Assembly: GCA_963971285.1 (NCBI GenBank)
Contig: OZ020248.1
Location: forward strand, 2,728,001 to 2,792,000
From: Astropecten irregularis
Taxonomy: Eukaryota > Echinodermata > Asteroidea > Paxillosida > Astropectinidae
Length of the DNA: 64,000 bases
Reading direction: 5' to 3'
The position numbers and the translations under genes were made by a program. The notes beneath the pieces were generated by a model. The model was not told the DNA's origin. It ran no database searches and saw only the letters and a program-made list of their open reading frames with translations. Every line of letters starts with the position of its first letter. Positions within the stretch are counted from its first letter, which is position 1. Positions 43,901 through 58,900 of the stretch are shown one piece after another.

Positions 43901-46900
43901 TCTCTTATGTTTCCTCCTCAATATATTTTAAATAAGAGAGTTGTGAGAGCTATGGAAATGAAGGATTGAAGAAATATGGCACTGGACCTCCTGCCTGGAC
44001 TCTGGGCTTCCATTTATGAGCAGTGTGATGCAATTGGGTGAGAAAAGTGGGTCTATTTCAGCCGCTTTTCCCTCTTCAAATTTGCAGAGGGATGTTTTTT
44101 TAATGGCTTCTTTGACTGGAGTGATCCATATACCTTGTTTTAAGGGGTGGTCAGCTGAGAATGAGTATATCTCAAAAATTCAAAGGTCAACCCACCATAA
44201 AATGAAAAGAAAATGAAAGGTGACATATGTTTCATCATCATTTTCTTTTGTGCAACTTGAACAGCTGCGCGCAGGACACCAAATCACCAAGCTACCCCCC
44301 CCCCCCAAAAAAAAATCATGAAAAGAAATGGACACCCATGTCTATGGGAGTTTATTTACTTGAATGCAACCATAACGCGGGCGATCGGCGAGCCTCGGCA
44401 TCGCCGTCCATACGCCGACCAAGTCGAAGGCCCGAACTCGTACGCCGACCGACTCGTACGCCAACCAACTCGTACGACGACCAACTCGTACGCCACCAGC
44501 ACATTAAGATTGTACGTAGTTTGTATTAACAAAATAAACAAGCACTGAGTGTGCCGTGCTCGTCCACGTCGGTGGGGGGCAAACCTAATTTGAATATAAT
44601 CTTGATATAATAATTTCTCACACTACAACGTGCACTGTGTTCATCAGTCTAATTAATTAGCTTCGCTCTGTTGAGCTGACAAATTTATGTCAAAAGCAGG
44701 GGAATTATATCCTATGGTTACCGAAAAAGTACAATACACACTGGCATAAGAACAGCTTAAAACGACGTCACATTCATAAGCCAATCAGAGTAGGGAAAGC
44801 TAAAAATGTATTTCCAAACACTGTTAAGGGCCAATCACGTTTATTCCAATTCCAGGCTATTCCAACACCAGCAGGGTTGTAATGTTTCTGGGTTAATCAG
44901 GAAAGTTAAACTTTCTCTTATGTTTCCTCCTCAATATATTTTAAATAAGAGAGTTGTGAGAGCTATGGAAATGAAGGATTGAAGAAATATGGCACTGGAC
45001 CTCCTGCCTGGACTCTGGGCTTCCATTTATGAGCAGTGTGATGCAATTGGGTGAGAAAAGTGGGTCTATTTCAGCCGCTTTTCCCTCTTCAAATTTGCAG
45101 AGGGATGTTTTTTTAATGGCTTCTTTGACTGGAGTGATCCATATACCTTGTTTTAAGGGGTGGTCAGCTGAGAATGAGTATATCTCAAAAATTCAAAGGT
45201 CAACCCACCATAAAATGAAAAGAAAATGAAAGGTGACATATGTTTCATCATCATTTTCTTTTGTGCAACTTGAACAGCTGCGCGCAGGACACCAAATCAC
45301 CAAGCTACCCCCCCCAAAAAAAAATCATGAAAAGAAATGGACACCCATGTCTATGGGAGTTTATTTACTTGAATGCAACCATAACGCGGGCGATCGGCGA
45401 GCCTCGGCATCGCCGTCCATACGCCGACCAAGTCGAAGGCCCGAACTCGTACGCCGACCGACTCGTACGCCAACCAACTCGTACGACGACCAACTCGTAC
45501 GCCACCAGCACATTAAGATTGTACGCAGTTTGTATTAACAAAATAAACAAGCACTGAGTGTGCCGTGCTCGTCCACGTCGGTGGGGGGCAAACCTAATTT
45601 GAATATAATCTTGATATAATAATTTCTCACACTACAACGTGCACTGTGTTCATCAGTCTAATTAATTAGCTTCGCTCTGTTGAGCTGACAAATTTATGTC
45701 AAAAGCAGGGGAATTATATCCTATGGTTACCGAAAAAGTACAATACACACTGGCATAAGAACAGCTTAAAACGACGTCACATTCATAAGCCAATCAGAGT
45801 AGGGAAAGCTAAAAATGTATTTCCAAACACTGTTAAGGGCCAATCACGTTTATTCCAATTCCAGGCTATTCCAACACCAGCAGGGTTGTAATGTTTCTGG
45901 GTTAATCAGGAAAGTTAAACTTTCTCTTATGTTTCCTCCTCAATATATTTTAAATAAGAGAGTTGTGAGAGCTATGGAAATGAAGGATTGAAGAAATATG
46001 GCACTGGACCTCCTGCCTGGACTCTGGGCTTCCATTTATGAGCAGTGTGATGCAATTGGGTGAGAAAAGTGGGTCTATTTCAGCCGCTTTTCCCTCTTCA
46101 AATTTGCAGAGGGATGTTTTTTTAATGGCTTCTTTGACTGGAGTGATCCATATACCTTGTTTTAAGGGGTGGTCAGCTGAGAATGAGTATATCTCAAAAA
46201 TTCAAAGGTCAACCCACCATAAAATGAAAAGAAAATGAAAGGTGACATATGTTTCATCATCATTTTCTTTTGTGCAACTTGAACAGCTGCGCGCAGGACA
46301 CCAAATCACCAAGCTACCCCCCCCCCCCCAAAAAAAAATCATGAAAAGAAATGGACACCCATGTCTATGGGAGTTTATTTACTTGAATGCAACCATAACG
46401 CGGGCGATCGGCGAGCCTCGGCATCGCCGTCCATACGCCGACCAAGTCGAAGGCCCGAACTCGTACGCCGACCGACTCGTACGCCAACCAACTCGTACGA
46501 CGACCAACTCGTACGCCACCAGCACATTAAGATTGTACGTAGTTTGTATTAACAAAATAAACAAGCACTGAGTGTGCCGTGCTCGTCCACGTCGGTGGGG
46601 GGCAAACCTAATTTGAATATAATCTTGATATAATAATTTCTCACACTACAACGTGCACTGTGTTCATCAGTCTAATTAATTAGCTTCGCTCTGTTGAGCT
46701 GACAAATTTATGTCAAAAGCAGGGGAATTATATCCTATGGTTACCGAAAAAGTACAATACACACTGGCATAAGAACAGCTTAAAACGACGTCACATTCAT
46801 AAGCCAATCAGAGTAGGGAAAGCTAAAAATGTATTTCCAAACACTGTTAAGGGCCAATCACGTTTATTCCAATTCCAGGCTATTCCAACACCAGCAGGGT

Positions 46901-49900
46901 TGTAATGTTTCTGGGTTAATCAGGAAAGTTAAACTTTCTCTTATGTTTCCTCCTCAATATATTTTAAATAAGAGAGTTGTGAGAGCTATGGAAATGAAGG
47001 ATTGAAGAAATATGGCACTGGACCTCCTGCCTGGACTCTGGGCTTCCATTTATGAGCAGTGTGATGCAATTGGGTGAGAAAAGTGGGTCTATTTCAGCCG
47101 CTTTTCCCTCTTCAAATTTGCAGAGGGATGTTTTTTTAATGGCTTCTTTGACTGGAGTGATCCATATACCTTGTTTTAAGGGGTGGTCAGCTGAGAATGA
47201 GTATATCTCAAAAATTCAAAGGTCAACCCACCATAAAATGAAAAGAAAATGAAAGGTGACATATGTTTCATCATCATTTTCTTTTGTGCAACTTGAACAG
47301 CTGCGCGCAGGACACCAAATCACCAAGCTACCCCCCCCCCCAAAAAAAAATCATGAAAAGAAATGGACACCCATGTCTATGGGAGTTTATTTACTTGAAT
47401 GCAACCATAACGCGGGCGATCGGCGAGCCTCGGCATCGCCGTCCATACGCCGACCAAGTCGAAGGCCCGAACTCGTACGCCGACCGACTCGTACGCCAAC
47501 CAACTCGTACGACGACCAACTCGTACGCCACCAGCACATTAAGATTGTACGTAGTTTGTATTAACAAAATAAACAAGCACTGAGTGTGCCGTGCTCGTCC
47601 ACGTCGGTGGGGGGCAAACCTAATTTGAATATAATCTTGATATAATAATTTCTCACACTACAACGTGCACTGTGTTCATCAGTCTAATTAATTAGCTTCG
47701 CTCTGTTGAGCTGACAAATTCATGTCAAAAGCAGGGGAATTATATCCTATGGTTACCGAAAAAGTACAATACACACTGGCATAAGAACAGCTTAAAACGA
47801 CGTCACATTCATAAGCCAATCAGAGTAGGGAAAGCTAAAAATGTATTTCCAAACACTGTTAAGGGCCAATCACGTTTATTCCAATTCCAGGCTATTCCAA
47901 CACCAGCAGGGTTGTAATGTTTCTGGGTTAATCAGGAAAGTTAAACTTTCTCTTATGTTTCCTCCTCAATATATTTTAAATAAGAGAGTTGTGAGAGCTA
48001 TGGAAATGAAGGATTGAAGAAATATGGCACTGGACCTCCTGCCTGGACTCTGGGCTTCCATTTATGAGCAGTGTGATGCAATTGGGTGAGAAAAGTGGGT
48101 CTATTTCAGCCGCTTTTCCCTCTTCAAATTTGCAGAGGGATGTTTTTTTAATGGCTTCTTTGACTGGAGTGATCCATATACCTTGTTTTAAGGGGTGGTC
48201 AGCTGAGAATGAGTATATCTCAAAAATTCAAAGGTCAACCCACCATAAAATGAAAAGAAAATGAAAGGTGACATATGTTTCATCATCATTTTCTTTTGTG
48301 CAACTTGAACAGCTGCGCGCAGGACACCAAATCACCAAGCTACCCCCCCCCCCCCCCAAAAAAAATCATGAAAAGAAATGGACACCCATGTCTATGGGAG
48401 TTTATTTACTTGAATGCAACCATAACGCGGGCGATCGGCGAGCCTCGGCATCGCCGTCCATACGCCGACCAAGTCGAAGGCCCGAACTCGTACGCCGACC
48501 GACTCGTACGCCAACCAACTCGTACGACGACCAACTCGTACGCCACCAGCACATTAAGATTGTACGTAGTTTGTATTAACAAAATAAACAAGCACTGAGT
48601 GTGCCGTGCTCGTCCACGTCGGTGGGGGGCAAACCTAATTTGAATATAATCTTGATATAATAATTTCTCACACTACAACGTGCACTGTGTTCATCAGTCT
48701 AATTAATTAGCTTCGCTCTGTTGAGCTGACAAATTTATGTCAAAAGCAGGGGAATTATATCCTATGGTTACCGAAAAAGTACAATACACACTGGCATAAG
48801 AACAGCTTAAAACGACGTCACATTCATAAGCCAATCAGAGTAGGGAAAGCTAAAAATGTATTTCCAAACACTGTTAAGGGCCAATCACGTTTATTCCAAT
48901 TCCAGGCTATTCCAACACCAGCAGGGTTGTAATGTTTCTGGGTTAATCAGGAAAGTTAAACTTTCTCTTATGTTTCCTCCTCAATATATTTTAAATAAGA
49001 GAGTTGTGAGAGCTATGGAAATGAAGGATTGAAGAAATATGGCACTGGACCTCCTGCCTGGACTCTGGGCTTCCATTTATGAGCAGTGTGATGCAATTGG
49101 GTGAGAAAAGTGGGTCTATTTCAGCCGCTTTTCCCTCTTCAAATTTGCAGAGGGATGTTTTTTTAATGGCTTCTTTGACTGGAGTGATCCATATACCTTG
49201 TTTTAAGGGGTGGTCAGCTGAGAATGAGTATATCTCAAAAATTCAAAGGTCAACCCACCATAAAATGAAAAGAAAATGAAAGGTGACATATGTTTCATCA
49301 TCATTTTCTTTTGTGCAACTTGAACAGCTGCGCGCAGGACACCAAATCACCAAGCTACCCCCCCCCCCCCAAAAAAAAATCATGAAAAGAAATGGACACC
49401 CATGTCTATGGGAGTTTATTTACTTGAATGCAACCATAACGCGGGCGATCGGCGAGCCTCGGCATCGCCGTCCATACGCCGACCAAGTCGAAGGCCCGAA
49501 CTCGTACGCCGACCGACTCGTACGCCAACCAACTCGTACGACGACCAACTCGTACGCCACCAGCACATTAAGATTGTACGTAGTTTGTATTAACAAAATA
49601 AACAAGCACTGAGTGTGCCGTGCTCGTCCACGTCGGTGGGGGGCAAACCTAATTTGAATATAATCTTGATATAATAATTTCTCACACTACAACGTGCACT
49701 GTGTTCATCAGTCTAATTAATTAGCTTCGCTCTGTTGAGCTGACAAATTTATGTCAAAAGCAGGGGAATTATATCCTATGGTTACCGAAAAAGTACAATA
49801 CACACTGGCATAAGAACAGCTTAAAACGACGTCACATTCATAAGCCAATCAGAGTAGGGAAAGCTAAAAATGTATTTCCAAACACTGTTAAGGGCCAATC

Positions 49901-52900
49901 ACGTTTATTCCAATTCCAGGCTATTCCAACACCAGCAGGGTTGTAATGTTTCTGGGTTAATCAGGAAAGTTAAACTTTCTCTTATGTTTCCTCCTCAATA
50001 TATTTTAAATAAGAGAGTTGTGAGAGCTATGGAAATGAAGGATTGAAGAAATATGGCACTGGACCTCCTGCCTGGACTCTGGGCTTCCATTTATGAGCAG
50101 TGTGATGCAATTGGGTGAGAAAAGTGGGTCTATTTCAGCCGCTTTTCCCTCTTCAAATTTGCAGAGGGATGTTTTTTTAATGGCTTCTTTGACTGGAGTG
50201 ATCCATATACCTTGTTTTAAGGGGTGGTCAGCTGAGAATGAGTATATCTCAAAAATTCAAAGGTCAACCCACCATAAAATGAAAAGAAAATGAAAGGTGA
50301 CATATGTTTCATCATCATTTTCTTTTGTGCAACTTGAACAGCTGCGCGCAGGACACCAAATCACCAAGCTACCCCCCCCCAAAAAAAAATCATGAAAAGA
50401 AATGGACACCCATGTCTATGGGAGTTTATTTACTTGAATGCAACCATAACGCGGGCGATCGGCGAGCCTCGGCATCGCCGTCCATACGCCGACCAAGTCG
50501 AAGGCCCGAACTCGTACGCCGACCGACTCGTACGCCAACCAACTCGTACGACGACCAACTCGTACGCCACCAGCACATTAAGATTGTACGTAGTTTGTAT
50601 TAACAAAATAAACAAGCACTGAGTGTGCCGTGCTCGTCCACGTCGGTGGGGGGCAAACCTAATTTGAATATAATCTTGATATAATAATTTCTCACACTAC
50701 AACGTGCACTGTGTTCATCAGTCTAATTAATTAGCTTCGCTCTGTTGAGCTGACAAATTTATGTCAAAAGCAGGGGAATTATATCCTATGGTTACCGAAA
50801 AAGTACAATACACACTGGCATAAGAACAGCTTAAAACGACGTCACATTCATAAGCCAATCAGAGTAGGGAAAGCTAAAAATGTATTTCCAAACACTGTTA
50901 AGGGCCAATCACGTTTATTCCAATTCCAGGCTATTCCAACACCAGCAGGGTTGTAATGTTTCTGGGTTAATCAGGAAAGTTAAACTTTCTCTTATGTTTC
51001 CTCCTCAATATATTTTAAATAAGAGAGTTGTGAGAGCTATGGAAATGAAGGATTGAAGAAATATGGCACTGGACCTCCTGCCTGGACTCTGGGCTTCCAT
51101 TTATGAGCAGTGTGATGCAATTGGGTGAGAAAAGTGGGTCTATTTCAGCCGCTTTTCCCTCTTCAAATTTGCAGAGGGATGTTTTTTTAATGGCTTCTTT
51201 GACTGGAGTGATCCATATACCTTGTTTTAAGGGGTGGTCAGCTGAGAATGAGTATATCTCAAAAATTCAAAGGTCAACCCACCATAAAATGAAAAGAAAA
51301 TGAAAGGTGACATATGTTTCATCATCATTTTCTTTTGTGCAACTTGAACAGCTGCGCGCAGGACACCAAATCACCAAGCTACCCCCCCCCAAAAAAAAAA
51401 TCATGAAAAGAAATGGACACCCATGTCTATGGGAGTTTATTTACTTGAATGCAACCATAACGCGGGCGATCGGCGAGCCTCGGCATCGCCGTCCATACGC
51501 CGACCAAGTCGAAGGCCCGAACTCGTACGCCGACCGACTCGTACGCCAACCAACTCGTACGACGACCAACTCGTACGCCACCAGCACATTAAGATTGTAC
51601 GTAGTTTGTATTAACAAAATAAACAAGCACTGAGTGTGCCGTGCTCGTCCACGTCGGTGGGGGGCAAACCTAATTTGAATATAATCTTGATATAATAATT
51701 TCTCACACTACAACGTGCACTGTGTTCATCAGTCTAATTAATTAGCTTCGCTCTGTTGAGCTGACAAATTTATGTCAAAAGCAGGGGAATTATATCCTAT
51801 GGTTACCGAAAAAGTACAATACACACTGGCATAAGAACAGCTTAAAACGACGTCACATTCATAAGCCAATCAGAGTAGGGAAAGCTAAAAATGTATTTCC
51901 AAACACTGTTAAGGGCCAATCACGTTTATTCCAATTCCAGGCTATTCCAACACCAGCAGGGTTGTAATGTTTCTGGGTTAATCAGGAAAGTTAAACTTTC
52001 TCTTATGTTTCCTCCTCAATATATTTTAAATAAGAGAGTTGTGAGAGCTATGGAAATGAAGGATTGAAGAAATATGGCACTGGACCTCCTGCCTGGACTC
52101 TGGGCTTCCATTTATGAGCAGTGTGATGCAATTGGGTGAGAAAAGTGGGTCTATTTCAGCCGCTTTTCCCTCTTCAAATTTGCAGAGGGATGTTTTTTTA
52201 ATGGCTTCTTTGACTGGAGTGATCCATATACCTTGTTTTAAGGGGTGGTCAGCTGAGAATGAGTATATCTCAAAAATTCAAAGGTCAACCCACCATAAAA
52301 TGAAAAGAAAATGAAAGGTGACATATGTTTCATCATCATTTTCTTTTGTGCAACTTGAACAGCTGCGCGCAGGACACCAAATCACCAAGCTACCCCCCCC
52401 CCCCAAAAAAAAATCATGAAAAGAAATGGACACCCATGTCTATGGGAGTTTATTTACTTGAATGCAACCATAACGCGGGCGATCGGCGAGCCTCGGCATC
52501 GCCGTCCATACGCCGACCAAGTCGAAGGCCCGAACTCGTACGCCGACCGACTCGTACGCCAACCAACTCGTACGACGACCAACTCGTACGCCACCAGCAC
52601 ATTAAGATTGTACGTAGTTTGTATTAACAAAATAAACAAGCACTGAGTGTGCCGTGCTCGTCCACGTCGGTGGGGGGCAAACCTAATTTGAATATAATCT
52701 TGATATAATAATTTCTCACACTACAACGTGCACTGTGTTCATCAGTCTAATTAATTAGCTTCGCTCTGTTGAGCTGACAAATTTATGTCAAAAGCAGGGG
52801 AATTATATCCTATGGTTACCGAAAAAGTACAATACACACTGGCATAAGAACAGCTTAAAACGACGTCACATTCATAAGCCAATCAGAGTAGGGAAAGCTA

Positions 52901-55900
52901 AAAATGTATTTCCAAACACTGTTAAGGGCCAATCACGTTTATTCCAATTCCAGGCTATTCCAACACCAGCAGGGTTGTAATGTTTCTGGGTTAATCAGGA
53001 AAGTTAAACTTTCTCTTATGTTTCCTCCTCAATATATTTTAAATAAGAGAGTTGTGAGAGCTATGGAAATGAAGGATTGAAGAAATATGGCACTGGACCT
53101 CCTGCCTGGACTCTGGGCTTCCATTTATGAGCAGTGTGATGCAATTGGGTGAGAAAAGTGGGTCTATTTCAGCCGCTTTTCCCTCTTCAAATTTGCAGAG
53201 GGATGTTTTTTTAATGGCTTCTTTGACTGGAGTGATCCATATACCTTGTTTTAAGGGGTGGTCAGCTGAGAATGAGTATATCTCAAAAATTCAAAGGTCA
53301 ACCCACCATAAAATGAAAAGAAAATGAAAGGTGACATATGTTTCATCATCATTTTCTTTTGTGCAACTTGAACAGCTGCGCGCAGGACACCAAATCACCA
53401 AGCTACCCCCCCCCCCCAAAAAAAATCATGAAAAGAAATGGACACCCATGTCTATGGGAGTTTATTTACTTGAATGCAACCATAACGCGGGCGATCGGCG
53501 AGCCTCGGCATCGCCGTCCATACGCCGACCAAGTCGAAGGCCCGAACTCGTACGCCGACCGACTCGTACGCCAACCAACTCGTACGACGACCAACTCGTA
53601 CGCCACCAGCACATTAAGATTGTACGTAGTTTGTATTAACAAAATAAACAAGCACTGAGTGTGCCGTGCTCGTCCACGTCGGTGGGGGGCAAACCTAATT
53701 TGAATATAATCTTGATATAATAATTTCTCACACTACAACGTGCACTGTGTTCATCAGTCTAATTAATTAGCTTCGCTCTGTTGAGCTGACAAATTTATGT
53801 CAAAAGCAGGGGAATTATATCCTATGGTTACCGAAAAAGTACAATACACACTGGCATAAGAACAGCTTAAAACGACGTCACATTCATAAGCCAATCAGAG
53901 TAGGGAAAGCTAAAAATGTATTTCCAAACACTGTTAAGGGCCAATCACGTTTATTCCAATTCCAGGCTATTCCAACACCAGCAGGGTTGTAATGTTTCTG
54001 GGTTAATCAGGAAAGTTAAACTTTCTCTTATGTTTCCTCCTCCAATATATTTTAAATAAGAGAGTTGTGAGAGCTATGGAAATGAAGGATTGAAGAAATA
54101 TGGCACTGGACCTCCTGCCTGGACTCTGGGCTTCCATTTATGAGCAGTGTGATGCAATTGGGTGAGAAAAGTGGGTCTATTTCAGCCGCTTTTCCCTCTT
54201 CAAATTTGCAGAGGGATGTTTTTTTAATGGCTTCTTTGACTGGAGTGATCCATATACCTTGTTTTAAGGGGTGGTCAGCTGAGAATGAGTATATCTCAAA
54301 AATTCAAAGGTCAACCCACCATAAAATGAAAAGAAAATGAAAGGTGACATATGTTTCATCATCATTTTCTTTTGTGCAACTTGAACAGCTGCGCGCAGGA
54401 CACCAAATCACCAAGCTACCCCCCCCCCCCAAAAAAAAATCATGAAAAGAAATGGACACCCATGTCTATGGGAGTTTATTTACTTGAATGCAACCATAAC
54501 GCGGGCGATCGGCGAGCCTCGGCATCGCCGTCCATACGCCGACCAAGTCGAAGGCCCGAACTCGTACGCCGACCGACTCGTACGCCAACCAACTCGTACG
54601 ACGACCAACTCGTACGCCACCAGCACATTAAGATTGTACGTAGTTTGTATTAACAAAATAAACAAGCACTGAGTGTGCCGTGCTCGTCCACGTCGGTGGG
54701 GGGCAAACCTAATTTGAATATAATCTTGATATAATAATTTCTCACACTACAACGTGCACTGTGTTCATCAGTCTAATTAATTAGCTTCGCTCTGTTGAGC
54801 TGACAAATTTATGTCAAAAGCAGGGGAATTATATCCTATGGTTACCGAAAAAGTACAATACACACTGGCATAAGAACAGCTTAAAACGACGTCACATTCA
54901 TAAGCCAATCAGAGTAGGGAAAGCTAAAAATGTATTTCCAAACACTGTTAAGGGCCAATCACGTTTATTCCAATTCCAGGCTATTCCAACACCAGCAGGG
55001 TTGTAATGTTTCTGGGTTAATCAGGAAAGTTAAACTTTCTCTTATGTTTCCTCCTCAATATATTTTAAATAAGAGAGTTGTGAGAGCTATGGAAATGAAG
55101 GATTGAAGAAATATGGCACTGGACCTCCTGCCTGGACTCTGGGCTTCCATTTATGAGCAGTGTGATGCAATTGGGTGAGAAAAGTGGGTCTATTTCAGCC
55201 GCTTTTCCCTCTTCAAATTTGCAGAGGGATGTTTTTTTAATGGCTTCTTTGACTGGAGTGATCCATATACCTTGTTTTAAGGGGTGGTCAGCTGAGAATG
55301 AGTATATCTCAAAAATTCAAAGGTCAACCCACCATAAAATGAAAAGAAAATGAAAGGTGACATATGTTTCATCATCATTTTCTTTTGTGCAACTTGAACA
55401 GCTGCGCGCAGGACACCAAATCACCAAGCTACCCCCCCCCCCCCAAAAAAAAATCATGAAAAGAAATGGACACCCATGTCTATGGGAGTTTATTTACTTG
55501 AATGCAACCATAACGCGGGCGATCGGCGAGCCTCGGCATCGCCGTCCATACGCCGACCAAGTCGAAGGCCCGAACTCGTACGCCGACCGACTCGTACGCC
55601 AACCAACTCGTACGACGACCAACTCGTACGCCACCAGCACATTAAGATTGTACGTAGTTTGTATTAACAAAATAAACAAGCACTGAGTGTGCCGTGCTCG
55701 TCCACGTCGGTGGGGGGCAAACCTAATTTGAATATAATCTTGATATAATAATTTCTCACACTACAACGTGCACTGTGTTCATCAGTCTAATTAATTAGCT
55801 TCGCTCTGTTGAGCTGACAAATTTATGTCAAAAGCAGGGGAATTATATCCTATGGTTACCGAAAAAGTACAATACACACTGGCATAAGAACAGCTTAAAA

Positions 55901-58900
55901 CGACGTCACATTCATAAGCCAATCAGAGTAGGGAAAGCTAAAAATGTATTTCCAAACACTGTTAAGGGCCAATCACGTTTATTCCAATTCCAGGCTATTC
56001 CAACACCAGCAGGGTTGTAATGTTTCTGGGTTAATCAGGAAAAGTTAAACTTTCTCTTATGTTTCCTCCTCAATATATTTTAAATAAGAGAGTTGTGAGA
56101 GCTATGGAAATGAAGGATTGAAGAAATATGGCACTGGACCTCCTGCCTGGACTCTGGGCTTCCATTTATGAGCAGTGTGATGCAATTGGGTGAGAAAAGT
56201 GGGTCTATTTCAGCCGCTTTTCCCTCTTCAAATTTGCAGAGGGATGTTTTTTTAATGGCTTCTTTGACTGGAGTGATCCATATACCTTGTTTTAAGGGGT
56301 GGTCAGCTGAGAATGAGTATATCTCAAAAATTCAAAGGTCAACCCACCATAAAATGAAAAGAAAATGAAAGGTGACATATGTTTCATCATCATTTTCTTT
56401 TGTGCAACTTGAACAGCTGCGCGCAGGACACCAAATCACCAAGCTACCCCCCCCCCCCCAAAAAAAAATCATGAAAAGAAATGGACACCCATGTCTATGG
56501 GAGTTTATTTACTTGAATGCAACCATAACGCGGGCGATCGGCGAGCCTCGGCATCGCCGTCCATACGCCGACCAAGTCGAAGGCCCGAACTCGTACGCCG
56601 ACCGACTCGTACGCCAACCAACTCGTACGACGACCAACTCGTACGCCACCAGCACATTAAGATTGTACGTAGTTTGTATTAACAAAATAAACAAGCACTG
56701 AGTGTGCCGTGCTCGTCCACGTCGGTGGGGGGCAAACCTAATTTGAATATAATCTTGATATAATAATTTCTCACACTACAACGTGCACTGTGTTCATCAG
56801 TCTAATTAATTAGCTTCGCTCTGTTGAGCTGACAAATTTATGTCAAAAGCAGGGGAATTATATCCTATGGTTACCGAAAAAGTACAATACACACTGGCAT
56901 AAGAACAGCTTAAAACGACGTCACATTCATAAGCCAATCAGAGTAGGGAAAGCTAAAAATGTATTTCCAAACACTGTTAAGGGCCAATCACGTTTATTCC
57001 AATTCCAGGCTATTCCAACACCAGCAGGGTTGTAATGTTTCTGGGTTAATCAGGAAAGTTAAACTTTCTCTTATGTTTCCTCCTCAATATATTTTAAATA
57101 AGAGAGTTGTGAGAGCTATGGAAATGAAGGATTGAAGAAATATGGCACTGGACCTCCTGCCTGGACTCTGGGCTTCCATTTATGAGCAGTGTGATGCAAT
57201 TGGGTGAGAAAAGTGGGTCTATTTCAGCCGCTTTTCCCTCTTCAAATTTGCAGAGGGATGTTTTTTTAATGGCTTCTTTGACTGGAGTGATCCATATACC
57301 TTGTTTTAAGGGGTGGTCAGCTGAGAATGAGTATATCTCAAAAATTCAAAGGTCAACCCACCATAAAATGAAAAGAAAATGAAAGGTGACATATGTTTCA
57401 TCATCATTTTCTTTTGTGCAACTTGAACAGCTGCGCGCAGGACACCAAATCACCAAGCTACCCCCCCCCCCCCAAAAAAAAATCATGAAAAGAAATGGAC
57501 ACCCATGTCTATGGGAGTTTATTTACTTGAATGCAACCATAACGCGGGCGATCGGCGAGCCTCGGCATCGCCGTCCATACGCCGACCAAGTCGAAGGCCC
57601 GAACTCGTACGCCGACCGACTCGTACGCCAACCAACTCGTACGACGACCAACTCGTACGCCACCAGCACATTAAGATTGTACGTAGTTTGTATTAACAAA
57701 ATAAACAAGCACTGAGTGTGCCGTGCTCGTCCACGTCGGTGGGGGGCAAACCTAATTTGAATATAATCTTGATATAATAATTTCTCACACTACAACGTGC
57801 ACTGTGTTCATCAGTCTAATTAATTAGCTTCGCTCTGTTGAGCTGACAAATTTATGTCAAAAGCAGGGGAATTATATCCTATGGTTACCGAAAAAGTACA
57901 ATACACACTGGCATAAGAACAGCTTAAAACGACGTCACATTCATAAGCCAATCAGAGTAGGGAAAGCTAAAAATGTATTTCCAAACACTGTTAAGGGCCA
58001 ATCACGTTTATTCCAATTCCAGGCTATTCCAACACCAGCAGGGTTGTAATGTTTCTGGGTTAATCAGGAAAGTTAAACTTTCTCTTATGTTTCCTCCTCA
58101 ATATATTTTAAATAAGAGAGTTGTGAGAGCTATGGAAATGAAGGATTGAAGAAATATGGCACTGGACCTCCTGCCTGGACTCTGGGCTTCCATTTATGAG
58201 CAGTGTGATGCAATTGGGTGAGAAAAGTGGGTCTATTTCAGCCGCTTTTCCCTCTTCAAATTTGCAGAGGGATGTTTTTTTAATGGCTTCTTTGACTGGA
58301 GTGATCCATATACCTTGTTTTAAGGGGTGGTCAGCTGAGAATGAGTATATCTCAAAAATTCAAAGGTCAACCCACCATAAAATGAAAAGAAAATGAAAGG
58401 TGACATATGTTTCATCATCATTTTCTTTTGTGCAACTTGAACAGCTGCGCGCAGGACACCAAATCACCAAGCTACCCCCCCCCCCCCAAAAAAAATCATG
58501 AAAAGAAATGGACACCCATGTCTATGGGAGTTTATTTACTTGAATGCAACCATAACGCGGGCGATCGGCGAGCCTCGGCATCGCCGTCCATACGCCGACC
58601 AAGTCGAAGGCCCGAACTCGTACGCCGACCGACTCGTACGCCAACCAACTCGTACGACGACCAACTCGTACGCCACCAGCACATTAAGATTGTACGTAGT
58701 TTGTATTAACAAAATAAACAAGCACTGAGTGTGCCGTGCTCGTCCACGTCGGTGGGGGGCAAACCTAATTTGAATATAATCTTGATATAATAATTTCTCA
58801 CACTACAACGTGCACTGTGTTCATCAGTCTAATTAATTAGCTTCGCTCTGTTGAGCTGACAAATTTATGTCAAAAGCAGGGGAATTATATCCTATGGTTA

